A DNA stretch of 64,000 bases, from the NCBI GenBank assembly GCA_033297205.1, contig MU859156.1, positions 1-64,000 on the forward strand, read 5' to 3'. The notes beneath the pieces were generated by a model. It was not told where the DNA came from. It was given only the letters and a program-made list of their open reading frames with translations, and did not search any database. A program made the position numbers and the translations under genes. This document shows, piece by piece, positions 22,299 to 33,932 of the stretch (position 1 is the stretch's first letter; the number at the start of each line of letters is the position of its first letter). The stretch is from Pseudoneurospora amorphoporcata (taxonomy: Eukaryota > Ascomycota > Sordariomycetes > Sordariales > Sordariaceae).

Positions 22299-23267
22299 TT
22301 AGGTAATTTCAGAGAAGTCATGCCTCTGTTTGGGTAGGACTCTGGTGCCGACTCCATAGTAACGTGGGTTATCGTAAGGATCTTCTTCACTCGAGAGTCG
22401 CCGAATGCTCTCCTCTGTCGTTGGTTCCTGTCTTACGCTTCCACTTCTGCTCTCCTTTGGCTGTCCTGTCCCTTGCTTAGCCAACGTCGCCCCATGACTC
22501 GGTCTTGGGTTGGGGCACCAGTGTTTGTGCGGGAAGTCATCGTCTACATCCATGGACGTCAGTGTAGGGTCTGCTTGTCTCAATCTTTTTTTGCGTTCTT
22601 CGAGAGTCCTGCGTTACCGTGCAACAGCATCCGGCATGCTTTCTAAGATTTCTTGACCCCTTGCATTGGCTTTGAATTCGGGGTTTCCAGAAGGATTTGT
22701 GACTGATGGATCAAGCTTGACTCGGGTCTGGCGATGACTTTTTTCCGCGCTCTGCGAAATCGGTGCTTCCAGACCACCAGCGGAGATAATATCGACGAGT
22801 GTATCATTTGGGCTAACACGGCCACGATTTGGAGCCCGCTGATGGAAATCATTGCCTCTTTGTCTGTCAAGTGAATCTGACCGAGGTCGCCCATGCCTGT
22901 TGCTATCACCTAGTCTGACGCTAGGACTGCGTGGTGGGCCCGGTGTTGAGCGATTCTGTGATTGTGATCGTGTTCTTGAAGACCCTCATGGGACTCTGTC
23001 GATTGAGAAAAGACCTTGTTAGCACATCCCTCAACATTCGTATTAGAGACCATTGACACACCTCTGGTCAATTGGAGTGCTCCATGTGCTGTGTCTACTT
23101 GTAGATGACCTTGACAATGGAGGATACGACACGGTCCCCTTAGTGCCACCTTTATGTCTGGTGTGGTCTAGCTGTTCCAACGTACTTTGGGAACTATTGT
23201 ATGGAATGATCTCCCTCTCTTTGTCCCTACTAAACCCCCGGGTGTGTATGCTTCCTGGGTCTGCCAT
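22299..23267 (-). pseudogene. Disordered charged protein with two in-frame stops
   Basis: Exon 1 (23267-23062, from MADPGSIHTRGFSRDKERE) and exon 2 (22995-22299) join in phase 2 across a 66-nt intron with GTGTGT donor, GCTAAC branch site and GACAG acceptor. The joined frame is exactly 301 codons including the final stop, and is interrupted by TGA at 22988-22986 and TAA at 22616-22614. Coding character is continuous across both stops: SSRTRSQSQNRSTPGPP after the first, DAVAR then RRTLEERKKRLRQADP around the second. CGA-to-TGA and CAA-to-TAA transitions would explain them. Most of the product is Ser/Arg/Pro-rich and probably disordered; the C-terminus is acidic and ends RHDFSEIT. The family is unknown. 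It is either a dead gene or depends on stop-codon recoding. Confidence 0.6.
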
Positions 23268-24569
23268 TAAATTGGACTTTGGACCTATAGTCCTTGCGTT
23301 TGTTGAACTTCTTCGTGTGTTGAAGACGCTTCGATGGGAGCTTGTGTGATGTAGTGTCCAAGGACAATTTCTCAGGCGGTTGTAGATGGATGTAAGTTCT
23401 CAGTCGATACAGAATTGTCCATGCTTGATGTTTAACGGTTCTTATACCTATCTTGACAGCTACCTGCCGACCAGCCATATGCAACAAATTATAGGGGCAA
23501 CATTCGCTCGACACCGAGACAAAGGATGCTTCTGGCCCTCCCATAGAACTTTGATATATCCATCATAAACGCTAACGAGCAGACGCTTCTATACCAGTTG
23601 ATGTCATGAGAACCACAATCTATGAGATGCTGTTGCCTTCGGAGTGGCATCAAACTGAGTCTTACTCTCTGGGCTGAACTATATCAAGGGCTGGCGCTTA
23701 GTGACACCTATTCGCCAAGTTCCTTCGTCACTCAATGCTTTCATGATGTTTGATCAACGTATCTCTCATCATGGCTGCTTCTTAATGCGGTATACCCATG
23801 GAAACGCTGGACGGGAGACAAAGGACTTTGATGTTGGTTCTCTGAGCTCATTCGGCCGTCCAAGGTTTTCATGACTCCGTCGGCTGGACCAGGACACTCA
23901 CCAACAATTCATCAACAGACGCTCCATACGTACCAACCCATGTGCGCACCAATCGCTACGTCAGATTTCCATTTCTCGGATGTTTGAACCATTGTTTATC
24001 GTTGGAAATCTCGTCTCCATAATTGAGTTGGCGCCTGTCGTGATCATAGATGATGACCGGCGATCGAGGACCGGCAAGTGAGGACAGATGCGCGGCTAGA
24101 CCTCTACCGTAATCACACAAAGACACTCTCCTTCATGTTGCACCAACATATCTCTGCCGTGCATGTTGAAGTTGTTGGTGACCGGGCAACAAACGATGGG
24201 CGGAAGATAAAGGGCATTCTTATGTTGGTTTCAAGCGCGGCCATGACCGTCCAAAACCAAGCGCGCGGTTGCGAAAGACGTTCTGTTATGTTCTCAGAAT
24301 ACGGTGCAATCTATGTGAGTATTTGTGGGAGTGTCCGCATTGAGATGTAGAAGGACGACATGCCAAGGGCGCGATAACGGAAGGTTGGCGAAATCTAGTG
24401 GAAATGTTAGCCCCCTATTTTGGAAGCAATTAATCTTGCAGTAGATATGTTAGTGCACCATCTCATTCCCAAGCCTCTCTTCCCATAGCACTCCCCACTT
24501 TCACGTGACAAAAAAGAAATGATTAAAGCAGGAGTCCATGACAAAACACAGCGCATACAGTAGGTGTGC
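23268..24569. other. Spacer
   Basis: I see no gene, RNA or clear repeat. Short frames on both strands lack coding character. Confidence 0.5.
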
Positions 24570-25411
24570 TCAAGTATGGCCTTTATTATAAGGTATCCAT
24601 CCGTATTTCACATTCTCTTCCAGCGCTTCTGCGACCGACACTCCTCGTGACCCTGCACCTGCTATCGAAGTCGCTCCTTCCTTCATGCCATCCTTGGCAC
24701 CCAATTCCCCATCACCTGCCTACCTCTCCAGACCATCCAAGAATCGAGAAGCCCGGCTTCTCCTCCTCCCACCTCCATGGTCAGAAGACCGATCCCGACG
24801 CCCCCTCCCAGACTCCTCTTCCCTTCCCCTTCTTTCCCGTGAAACGTCTCTCCTATTCCTTGCCGCTTGCCTTTCCCTCGCCCTTTCCTGCTCGATCTTC
24901 TTCTCCATTTCTCTAGTCATCGGTCTGTTCCCACAATAATAAATCATGATGAGATTTGATGTTGTCGTTTGTCGCGGTTCTTAACCCTTGGCTTCGACAT
25001 GTTTTCGAAGAAGTCGGGGCTGGCGAAGGTGATGGTTGTCTTCTTCTCTGGCCATAACCTGAAGGGCCGTAACAATCGAAATCGTGTTTCAGTGGTTGAG
25101 AGCGGATGGGGCGATATCTACTCGTCTCCGTATTCCTTTCGGGGGAGCGGCGTCGGGTTTCTTGCCGTGGGCGGTAGAGATCAGGTTTGTTCGGCCCAGG
25201 GGGCGGGGCATTCTTGCCTGGAATATGTATGTCAGGTTAGCCGTCAATTGGGGATGCGGATAAATCTGGAGGAAGACATTAAGGCGCACCCTCCTTGTAC
25301 GCTGCTGAAAGGCCGTCGAGCCTGGCGAAGCATGTCTTGGTCTGGGTTGGGCCAGGGAGGATCAAATCCGCCCCAGTACGGGTCGGGGGATGGGTGTCTG
25401 CGTGAACCCAT
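24570..25411 (-). pseudogene. Broken gene for Arg/Glu-rich protein
   Basis: Three coding-like blocks lie in order on the minus strand. The first starts at the ATG at 25411 (MGSRRHPSPDPYWGGFDPPW). The second follows a branch site and CAG acceptor near 25213 (LYRPRQETRRRSPERNTETS, then open for about 100 codons). The third spans about 24920-24570 and is charged helix (MTREMEKKIEQERARERQ). The third block is cut by TAG at 24722-24720, after which coding-like sequence continues for 49 codons (ALEENVKYGWIPYNKGHT) to TGA at 24572-24570. I could not find splice sites that keep frame between the blocks, so besides the TAG there may be indels or unrecognised introns. No function is assigned. Confidence 0.4.
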
Positions 25412-25589
25412 GATTGAGATGATGTTGTGCTCGAGAGATCGTCAAATATGGCGTGAATGGGTGCTTATACTATTGGCAATCTTCGCTGCGCCGGTTTCTA
25501 CAAATGCCCATGCCGTGGGGAGTTCCTGGATCATAAATACTGATGATTCCTTGGCCAAACCAAGGATCCCTTCAGACAGTTGGTCATTT

Positions 25590-25935
25590 GGGCGAGTGAC
25601 GAAAATGGTTATCCATTGCTTCCTCTGCGAAATTTGGGCCTCATGAGTCGTTTGTGGTCCGGTAAACCTCACGGTCCTCATGACCTCTTTCTTCATCCAC
25701 TCATTTGTCGTGTCTCGTGAAGAAGAGATACAAGAAGCCAACCCGCATGCACTCCTCTGATTTCATTAATAAGTATATGGCGACGGGAGAATGACGAGGA
25801 TGTCTATCCATTGCTCATTCTGCTGAAGTCGGGCCTCCTGAGTCGTTTGTCATCCGGCAACCTTCATCGTCCTCCTGGCTCGTTTCTTCATCCAGTCATC
25901 CAATGTGTCTCGTGAAGGAGAGATCGGGGGAGCGA
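25590..25935. repeat. Diverged direct repeat, about 196-bp period
   Basis: The segment at about 25590-25740 resembles that at about 25786-25935. Shared words include tatccattgc, gagtcgtttgt, tttcttcatcca and tgtctcgtgaag, with many substitutions. On the minus strand both copies read alike (SSSRDTTNEWMKKEVMRT and SPSRDTLDDWMKKRARRT), so a coding fragment may have been duplicated and then decayed. Confidence 0.6.
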
Positions 25936-26302
25936 GCCATCGTGTAAGCTTTCCTTTGGTCTTGATAACTCGATATACGATGAATGATATTTTCGGACCT
26001 GTTACTGAGGCTGCAACGGCTTCATGAATCCCATTGACTAGACCGGTGATGCCCATTGCAGAAAGGCTCGACAATTCACCGTGACTTTCCTTCACGCGCC
26101 CTCAAGGTTTCTGGAGAGGCCATTGGGTATAAAAAAAAAGCCCTCGGTTTCCAAACCCTCCTCCTCAAAAAAAAACCTTCCAAAACAGACCTCGTCAACC
26201 AGACGTACAGAAAAGCAAAATTCTCACAAAGAACGAACATCGCACGTCAAGTCAAAATGTCCCACCATTACCGCCCCTCCAGGCGCCAAGGCTCCGGCCA
26301 CG

Positions 26303-27119
26303 ATGACTCCCGTTCAAGACGTGAGTCTCACAAGATCCCCATCCCCTAAATCTCATCCTATCACTCATTAGCCTTACTAACGCCCCACGATTCAGAGCCA
26401 TCCCACCACGACGGCCCCAGTCGAGCCTCAGTCAAGCGGTGGCAGCCGTTACGGCGGCAGTGATAGCAGGGCCCGCTCCTTCCCAGCAGACGAGTACCTA
26501 GCCTACAGCTCCGACGACGACGACGACTACTACCGCAGAAGCTCCTCCGGAAGAGCCCGTGGCGGCAGCAGCAGCGGTCATCGTAGCCAAGGCCATCACC
26601 AAGAAAGTAGCCGCAGCTATGGAGGCTACAGCTCCGACGACGACTACAAAGCTGACTCCCAACGCGGCTACAGCCGTGGTGGGCCTTCTCAGTCCCGCGC
26701 TCCTAGGGATGATGGTCGTCATGGTTACGGTGATCCTTCCTCTTCATCTTCCCACCGCGACCAAGGCCGAGGCGAGGGGCGCTACTACGCTCCCGGTGGC
26801 TCAAGCAGCTCTAGCCGCCACCACGATGACCGTGGCCATGGTTCAGAACTGGGTCCCTCTTCCTCCTCACGTCATCACGGGGACGACATGCGCGGAGGAG
26901 AGCCGAGAGCTTCGGAGCGCGACAGTCGCCGCGACATAACCCTTTCGCTACGTGAGCCCGTTTGATGTGAGTTTCGGCGGGTCGAGGGAGCGTGGTGGTG
27001 GTGGTAGGGGTGATCCTTTTGATGACTTTCTGTCACCCTCTGGTCATCGGCGCTCGAGTGGACGGGATGGTGGATTTTTTTCTGATGGAGACTCGGATTG
27101 GAGTGATGGGTTTTGGTGA
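26303..27119 (+). pseudogene. Gly/Ser/Arg/Asp-rich disordered protein, apparent frame break
   Basis: A tiny first exon (26303-26320, MTPVQD) splices in phase 0 through a 75-nt intron with GTGAGT donor, ACTAAC branch site and TTCAG acceptor to exon 2 at 26396. The frame encodes SRYGGSDSRARSFPADEYLA, SSDDDDDYYRRSSSGRARGG and YSSDDDYKADSQRGYSRGG, and ends at TGA 26963-26965 (195 residues). Coding-like sequence continues in a neighbouring frame across that stop (PFRYVSPFDVSFGGS, DPFDDFLSPSGHRRSSGRD, SDGDSDWSDGFW) to TGA at 27117-27119. One extra nucleotide near 26938 would reconcile the two. If the break is real the protein loses about 55 residues; if it is an error this is an intact gene. No domain is recognised. 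Confidence 0.5.
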
Positions 27120-27397
27120 GGAGATGAAGAGGAGAAGCTCTTGAGGTGGCGTGTGTGGCATGGCTAGGGTTATTGGCTCTAGTTAAGGATGGGAACGGGG
27201 ACGGGCAGATGGAATGAAGGGAATGCAAAGGAAGCATGGAGGAATTGACAGCAGAGGGGACACGATAACAACGAATGAAATAATGACTGGGATTAAGGTT
27301 CTTTGTGATACAGTTCGTCCAAAAGAGCATCCATTGCTGCTCCATATAATATTATCCAGTGACACTATTAATTACTATTGAATGGTCTTACCATCGA

Positions 27398-30300
27398 CTA
27401 TTTGATGGTGATATGCTGTACCGCGGTAAGCCACTTTTGCTCGTCCGTCCTGTGAGAACAAGTTAGTATCATCAGAACCGTAAATCGACATAAAACGGGA
27501 AGCAACCTACTTGTCAAAATTCAACAACTTGCCCAATACCGGCACCAGCTGTGCTCGTAGCTTGTTATCCTTCTGCTCCAAGAATTGCAGCAGAATGGTC
27601 TTCAGGTACATAGCATCGGGCGCAGCATTTGCCGACCCGATCGAGTTTGACCTCGCCGAGTCTACAGAGCCCCTGCTTCCGCTACCAGCCAGACTAGACG
27701 CGCTAGCCAGCTTGGTTTGTACCGTCTTCAGCTCCTTCTGCACCTTGTCGTATCTAAGGCGGTAATCATCCACGGCTCTTCTGAGCTCGGCGTTCTTCTT
27801 CTCCGTTTCCCGGACGAGGAGTTCGCTAGCGTCGAGGGTACTCCTAAGGTTCGACACCGTTTGCCGCATCTCCTCGACTTCAGCATTGGATCTCTCTTCG
27901 ACGCTCTCCAGTTCATCCCTGCGCTTCTTCCACTCCTTCTCCCTGTGCTCGAGCTCGTCTTTCTCGCTTGCCAAGCCCTTGACCTCTCTCTCAAGATCAC
28001 GTACCTTTTGCTTGAGCTCCTCTGTCTCTCGAGATTTGCGGCGAGCGAGCGCGCTGGTCTCCTCCTCGATGCGGTCCCTCTCTTCCACCGCGGCCTCCAT
28101 CTTGGCGCGCATGTCACGGACCTTGCTGTCCGCACGCTCGTCCACATCCTGGAGAAGACGGCGCATCGTTTCGGCCTCGCGGGTACGCTCGCTGAGCATC
28201 TTCCTCGTCTCAGCGAGTTCCTCATCCAAGCTCTCGCATTGGCCCTGTGCCTCTTTCAACTGGATGCTCAACTCAGCTGTCTGGTCGCGCATGCTGCCGA
28301 GCAGGTTCTGGGCACTTGTGTATTGGCTGCTCTTGAGTTGGACTTCCTCCCGCATCATATCACCCTCCTTTCTGAGACGGTTAACCTCTTCCTCCAGCTC
28401 GCGGATCCGCGGGCGCAGCTTGTTAGCTTCCTCTTGCACGCGCTGTAGTTCCCGAGCAGTCTTCTCTTCCCGAGCGGCAATCTCAATCTTCTCTGCCTCA
28501 GACCTGCGAAGGTCACGACCAAGAACCCGCTTCTCATCCTCGAGCTTGAGACGCGCGTTTGTCTCTTGACCAACCTTGTCGTGGAGAGCCTTGATTTCGC
28601 CATCACGGTCAGCGGCGAGACGCTGGGAACGGATGAGATCAGCCTTTAGGTCTTTCTCGCGCTTCTCAAGGTTGCGAAGGTCCGCGTTCCGGGCAGCAAG
28701 TTCCTCGCGCACTGTCTTGAGGGTGGCCGCCTCCTGCCGAAGCGACTTGAGCTCGGGTTGAGCCTTCTGCAGAACCTCGCGGAGGTCAGTGAGATCCTTG
28801 TACCTGCTTTGGGCAAGCTGCTGTGCGGCGGCAAGGTCGGACTGGAGAGTCTGCGATTTTTGCTTGAGATCGTCGAACTCTTCACGGAGGGATTCGTGCT
28901 CCGACTGGAGCTTGGTATTGGTCTGAGCGGCTGAAGCGGCTGCCTCCACCTCCTTCTCAAGCTCATCGATCCTGGCCTTAAGCTCCTTCTTCTCCTGCTC
29001 CAGGTCCTTCAAACGCTGCTTGGTCTCGACATGCTCGAAGCCGATCTCCTTGAGACTCTCTTGCAAGTTCTCAATCTCTTCACGGAGGTCCTCTTCGGTC
29101 TTGCGTTGCTTGGCAAGACGCTCAATGCGCTGGTCCTTGTCAGCAAGCTCTTCTTGCAAGCGGGCAAGCTCTTCCTTCAAGCGGGCGTGCTCGGCTTGAT
29201 CCGCCGTGAGCTCTGAAGTGGCAGTGGTTTCAGTGGATTCCGCGGGTACTTGATCCTCAGTGCCGGCAGGCTCAGAAGCAGTAGCGGCTGGTGTCGCTGA
29301 AGCACCGCCTTTCTTCTTCTTTTTGTTGTTCTTCTTCTTGTTTCCGGGTGTGGGTTGCGTAGGGGTAGAAGGCGTAGGGGGTACGGTAGTGACAGCGGCA
29401 GCAGGGGCGGCAGAGGGTGCAGGGGTGGACTTGATCTTTTTCTCCAACTCGTCGATCTTGGCCTCGTCTTCAGCCTTAGCCTTCTTGAGGGTCTCAATTT
29501 CAGATGTCAAGCCCTCAATCTTGGCGTCTAGAGTGGATTTGGCTTCAGTAATCTTCATAAGTTCAGACTGAAGCTCTTCGTTCTTGGATTCCGAAGCAGC
29601 AAGCTTGGCAGCCTCCTCCTTGAGTCCCGTCGCGGTTTCTTCCTTCTCTTTCTGCAACTGGGTCTCAACCTCTTCCAGTTGTGACTGCGTCTTTGTCAGA
29701 CGCTCTGTCAACGACTCAATCTCGGTCTTCTTGGCTTCAAGTTGCGTTTCAATGGAAGCCTTGACTGCGGCAGCATCTCTTGCCTCGCTGAGTTCGCTAC
29801 TGGCCTTTTCAAGACTCTCAACGAGCTCGGCGCTGTGATCCTTGGCCGTCTCCAGGTCTTCCTTCAATGCCTTGACCTCGGTCTGCAACTTTTCGACTTC
29901 CTCGTTCTTGGTCTTTAATTCAGCTTGTAGCTCCTGAATTTCCTTGTTATCGTTGTCCTTGACTTCGGCTGCCTCCTGCTCGTCGTTGGTCTTCTCATCC
30001 GGAGTCTTCTCGGCGGTAGGTTCTGCATCCTTGGCATCCTTGGCATCCTGGGCTGCGGCAGCTTCGGCTTGCGCAGCCTTGAGAGCAGCAATCTCTTCCC
30101 TCAGCGCAGCAGCCTCCTTGTCGGCTTCCTCTGCCTTCTTCTTGTAGCTGTCTTTCTCGCCCGATACACGCTTGAGCTCATCCATAACCATGTCGCCCTT
30201 GAGGTTCAGCTGATTTAGGTACTCGATCAAAGCTTCGGGGTCCTTAATCGAAGTCAAGGGGGTATTCTCTCTGAGTGCCTTTTCGAACGGTTCGATGGAA

Positions 30301-31004
30301 GTCGCACGGCCGTGGGCAATCCGGTAAGATCGTAGAAGCTCTGCCATGCTTGTTAGCGCACACGCCCTGCACTTGTGCTGCAGTCCCCAAAGGAGCACGG
30401 ACCTGGGTATGTCTTTTCCAACTTGTCCAACTTTCTCAACCTTACGCGGATCTCCGGCGAGAGCTCAGCGGTAGTAGAAGGCATGAGTGTTGCCGATTGT
30501 GATGTCTGCCCTGCGGCAGACTTGACGCTTGACCTGTCCCCATTCTGTAGCGGATCGGTGCCTTCTTTGACGGGTTCTGTATTTCTAGCCGGCGTTTCGA
30601 GATCTTTGGCCTTTCCTTCCTTATCCGTCGAGACAGGTGTGCTAACACGGGACGGGGTGTTGGTTTCGTCTGTATCATCGATTACGAAGGCGGCCTCGAA
30701 GACGGCAGGGTCGGAAGTGGCGGCGGTTCCATCAGCGGACATATCTTGGCTTGGATTCTGGGAAGGTCGAGGTCTCCTGGTCCCAGCAGTACTCGGGGTC
30801 CGCGATAACGAGCTCGAGTTTCGTACGTGAGAACTGCCGGGGGCACCGCCTTCGAGGACTGCTTTCGCCCGAGCCTGTTCTTCCGCAATGGTGCGGTCAA
30901 TGGCACCCTTGATTCTCTGTTAAAACCACGACATGGTTAGAACCTGTATATGTCGTACCTCCAATGGTCATCAAGAAGGGAGGTGGCATGCGTACCTGCA
31001 ACAT
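27398..31004 (-). CDS. GRIP-domain golgin (Imh1-like)
   Basis: Peripheral trans-Golgi tether. Four exons (31004-30996, 30916-30403, 30340-27511, 27449-27398) join in frame to 1134 residues. The 9-nt first exon encodes only MLQ and leads into RIKGAIDRTIAEEQARAKA, a typical golgin N-terminus. A conserved LRKLDKLEKTYPELLRSYR segment straddles the second intron at about residue 174. Residues from about 220 to 1060 are largely Glu/Lys/Leu-rich coiled coil, interrupted near 480-540 by an Ala/Pro-rich linker with a Lys/Asn run. The C-terminal GRIP domain (about 1085-1134) contains YLKTILLQFLEQKD and LVPVLGKLLNFDK, completed by the small last exon (EQKWLTAVQHITIK). In the family, GRIP binds Arl1-GTP and recruits the protein to the Golgi, where coiled coils capture vesicles. 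The model is clean over 3.4 kb of coding sequence. Confidence 0.92.
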
Positions 31005-32688
31005 GGTGTCGTTATTATATCCAAGGGCGCAAGCCACGGGCTAGGCGCAGCTGCCGTGTGTATCGTTTCGCGTTATGTTTGAAGCCGGAAGTGCAGCAGA
31101 GTTGGGGAACGGACAGGAATTCTGTTAGCCTCCCCAACGGGTAGGATGGAAGACTTCAGGAGCTGCCAATGCAAGGCGCGAACGCGGCAAGTTAAATGTA
31201 CAGTAAAGACACAGGTTGGAGGTACCTAAAGGCAATCTGATTGGGTATCAAGATGCGCCAGAGAACATTGGGCTACAGCTCAGTGTGCAACATCAACTAG
31301 AAGTAAGATGATGAGGGGACAAGTATGGTAACAATGTGCTCTCAGGTCGAAATGTTAGTACCTGGATTGTATCATGATGTTCCGGAACAAAGTCGAAGTC
31401 GATAGGTTTGTTTCAAAAAACAAGAAGAGGTCACGGTCGAAATGGACTTTGGGCATGGCCTGTTAACCCCGGTTAGCGATTGCCAAGCCGTCCCTCCCCT
31501 CCTGTCAGGGGCAGCTCAAGCAGCGCGGCAGGCAAGCATGTCGGGCAGTCCATCTTGGGAGAAAGAGCTCGGGCCATTCAAGTACGTACAAACTCTTGGC
31601 AGCTGGGTCAGCTTCATTTCACAGCGGCATGGCAGCCCCGACTGTTGCGGATCAAGATCGGAACAACGGGGGTTTGCCTTTCTGGAATCCACAGATGGAT
31701 TGAAGATCCACCGGAGATCGCAACGGGCCAAGTTGCAATGACTTGCATCTAATGAGCCTCACATCGGATATGGTGAGATAGCATTATTCGACGACTACGA
31801 CGACGACGACGACGACGACAACGACACTAGTTGTTGGGTTTCCGACTGTTTTCACAAATTACCATCCTTCTTGCTAGCAATGAAAAGGCTTTTGGGGACT
31901 TGCATCGTTGAAAGTTGAAGAGGGACTGCACGTGCCACCCGGCGTCTTCAACTTGTTCAATCATCTTTGGATGGAGGTCACTGGCCCGAGGAACATAGAC
32001 CTCCATCAGGATCCCATACACCCATACAAACCAAAGAGGCAGCAACTTGTGCTTACTTCCTCTCTCGAGAGCCCAACATCAACCATATGATTCCGAGTTT
32101 CACGATTTGTGCCTAAAGTCAGCGCTGCCGAGTACCGAACGTTTCAGGAAGTCGCAGTACAACAAGTACGCACTCCACTAACAGAATACGACAGCCCAAG
32201 CAGTGATCGCTACGTATCTAGCCAACACTAGGTACCCGCTGTAAGTCACGTCACCAGGCGTGCACACGTAGCTCTGGCCAAGTCTTTCATCTCCAGCTGT
32301 CCATGTCGCTGCCGTCCTGGTCCACCATCATCTTTATATGCGTGACGGCAGCTCTGGGACGTCGCCATTCATCAGGCCACCGAGGCCATATCCAAAACCA
32401 CATCTTCCATTCTCGACCCTCTTTTTCGTCCCTTTGATTTCCACTATCTTTGCCCTTCGCCATCCTGGCCAATCTTCATTCGGGGAGCTACCCGTAATTA
32501 CAACTGCAGCAACCTCCGAGCCACAGTCAAACAACCCTACAAGCGATCCTTTCTCTGCGACAGATCCGAACCCTTCTTTATCTTGACCTCACCTCGTCCC
32601 CCTTCCTAGAAACACACGGAATCCCCGCGACAACAGACGGCAACCTGAATAGTTTGCCAAAAGCAACCTCCCCCAGAAACCAAGCAAC
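31005..32688. other. Divergent intergenic region, golgin/lunapark
   Basis: It separates the golgin (leftward) from lunapark (rightward) and should hold both promoters. Apart from a CGA microsatellite and a CT-rich lunapark leader, no gene is seen. Confidence 0.55.
31789..31826. repeat. CGA/ACG trinucleotide microsatellite
   Basis: About twelve CGA-type units with two interruptions (a CTA and a CAA). It is not within a called gene. Confidence 0.9.
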
Positions 32689-33932
32689 ATGGTCTCCCTA
32701 TGGCCATGGAAGGTATGCGCTCGACTTACTTAGGCTGCGAGGAGGCTAGACCCAGCTGACACCAACGTCAACAGAAGGAGGACTCCTCTCCGGCTTCATT
32801 CGAAAAGGCCCTTTCGGCGCTCTCAGGAAGAATCACAGTCACGCAGACAAGACTCGATAATGTCCGATCGACCGCGCGGCGAGTAAAGGTCCTTGCGACC
32901 CTCTATCTCGGCTTCGCCTACCTCGTCTACGCCATCGTGGCGCTTCTCGTCATCGGCTCGCAAAACATGGGTCCACAGGAATGGACAGGAATGGCCGGCG
33001 GTCCCGTCCTCATCTACCTCGTTCGCACTCTCTCGACCATCTTCTTCGATTACCGGATCAACGGCCTCAATGCGAAACTTGAGTTCCTTCAAACCGAGCG
33101 AGCCAAGACCATTCAGAAACTCAAGGAGGCGACCCGGTACGACACCACCCTCGAATTGCTCGAAAAGTACGGCGGACCGGAGAACAAGCTCAGGAGGCGT
33201 GCCAGTAAGAAGGGCGGCGATGACGATAACGACGAGGATCGTGCGCAAAGGTCCAAGAAGTCTCAGGGCAGACATGCAAACCGCACCCACATCGCGCCGC
33301 CTCCCACTGCCAACATCCAGCGCCCTCCTCGCCCTGGCGCCGTCGGCCCCAACATGCCTCAACCCGGTGCTTCTCGTGGCCAGCAACTAGCTCCGTCCCC
33401 CATGCCTCCCTATGGCCCGGAGCCGTCCGCCGAGTTCGCCCCCAACGCTTTCGATGTCAACCCTCGCGCCTCTCCCTCTCACCCGCACGTCCAATACCCA
33501 CCCGCCGCGGCTGCCATGGCGGCGCCCACGGAATCGCACTGGTACGACCGCATTCTCGACACGCTCATCGGTGAAGACGAGACCGCGGCCAAGAACAGGA
33601 TCGTCCTCATCTGCAAGAAGTGCCGGCTGGTCAACGGACAGGCCCCTCCCGGGACGAAGAGCTTGTCTGAGATCGGCATGTGGAAGTGCATGTCGTGCGG
33701 GGCTGCCAACGGCGAGATGGACGAGGGAAGGAGGATCGTGAGGGAGGTTATTGGTGGTGGTAGGAGCGAAGAATCTTCTGTCCACTCCCACTCCGGTGAC
33801 GATGCGACTAGCTTGGGCAGTTTCGGGGAGGAATTTGCTGATGAGGAGTTGGTGGATCGCAGCGAAGCTGCGGAGAGCGACAAGGTGCAGGAGCATCCTG
33901 AAAAGAGGCTAAAGATGGACGGCAGCAGATGA
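32689..33932 (+). CDS. lnp1: Lunapark, ER three-way-junction protein
   Basis: Integral ER membrane protein that stabilises three-way tubule junctions, acting against Sey1/atlastin-type fusion in known systems. Exon 1 (32689-32712, MVSLWPWK) and exon 2 (32775-33932) join in phase 0 to 393 residues. Two hydrophobic segments at about 46-70 (LATLYLGFAYLVYAIVALLV) and 83-101 form the membrane hairpin. A coiled coil follows (LNAKLEFLQTERAKTIQKLK). The middle is disordered, charged and Pro-rich. The diagnostic zinc ribbon at about 287-320 has two CxxC pairs, CKKC and CMSC, with MWKCMSCGAANGE around the second. The tail is acidic. Layout and motif order match the fungal Lnp1 family throughout. Confidence 0.93.

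Noticed and set aside
27717..28569. Long plus-strand frames opposite the golgin
   Set aside because: They are antisense shadows of the Glu/Lys/Leu-rich coiled coil, whose codon bias leaves the complementary frames open.
31789..31826. CRISPR-like or regulatory array
   Set aside because: It is only a trinucleotide microsatellite; no spacers are present, and the setting is eukaryotic.
33387..33896. Minus-strand frame opposite lunapark
   Set aside because: It is antisense to the conserved zinc-ribbon region and has no support of its own.
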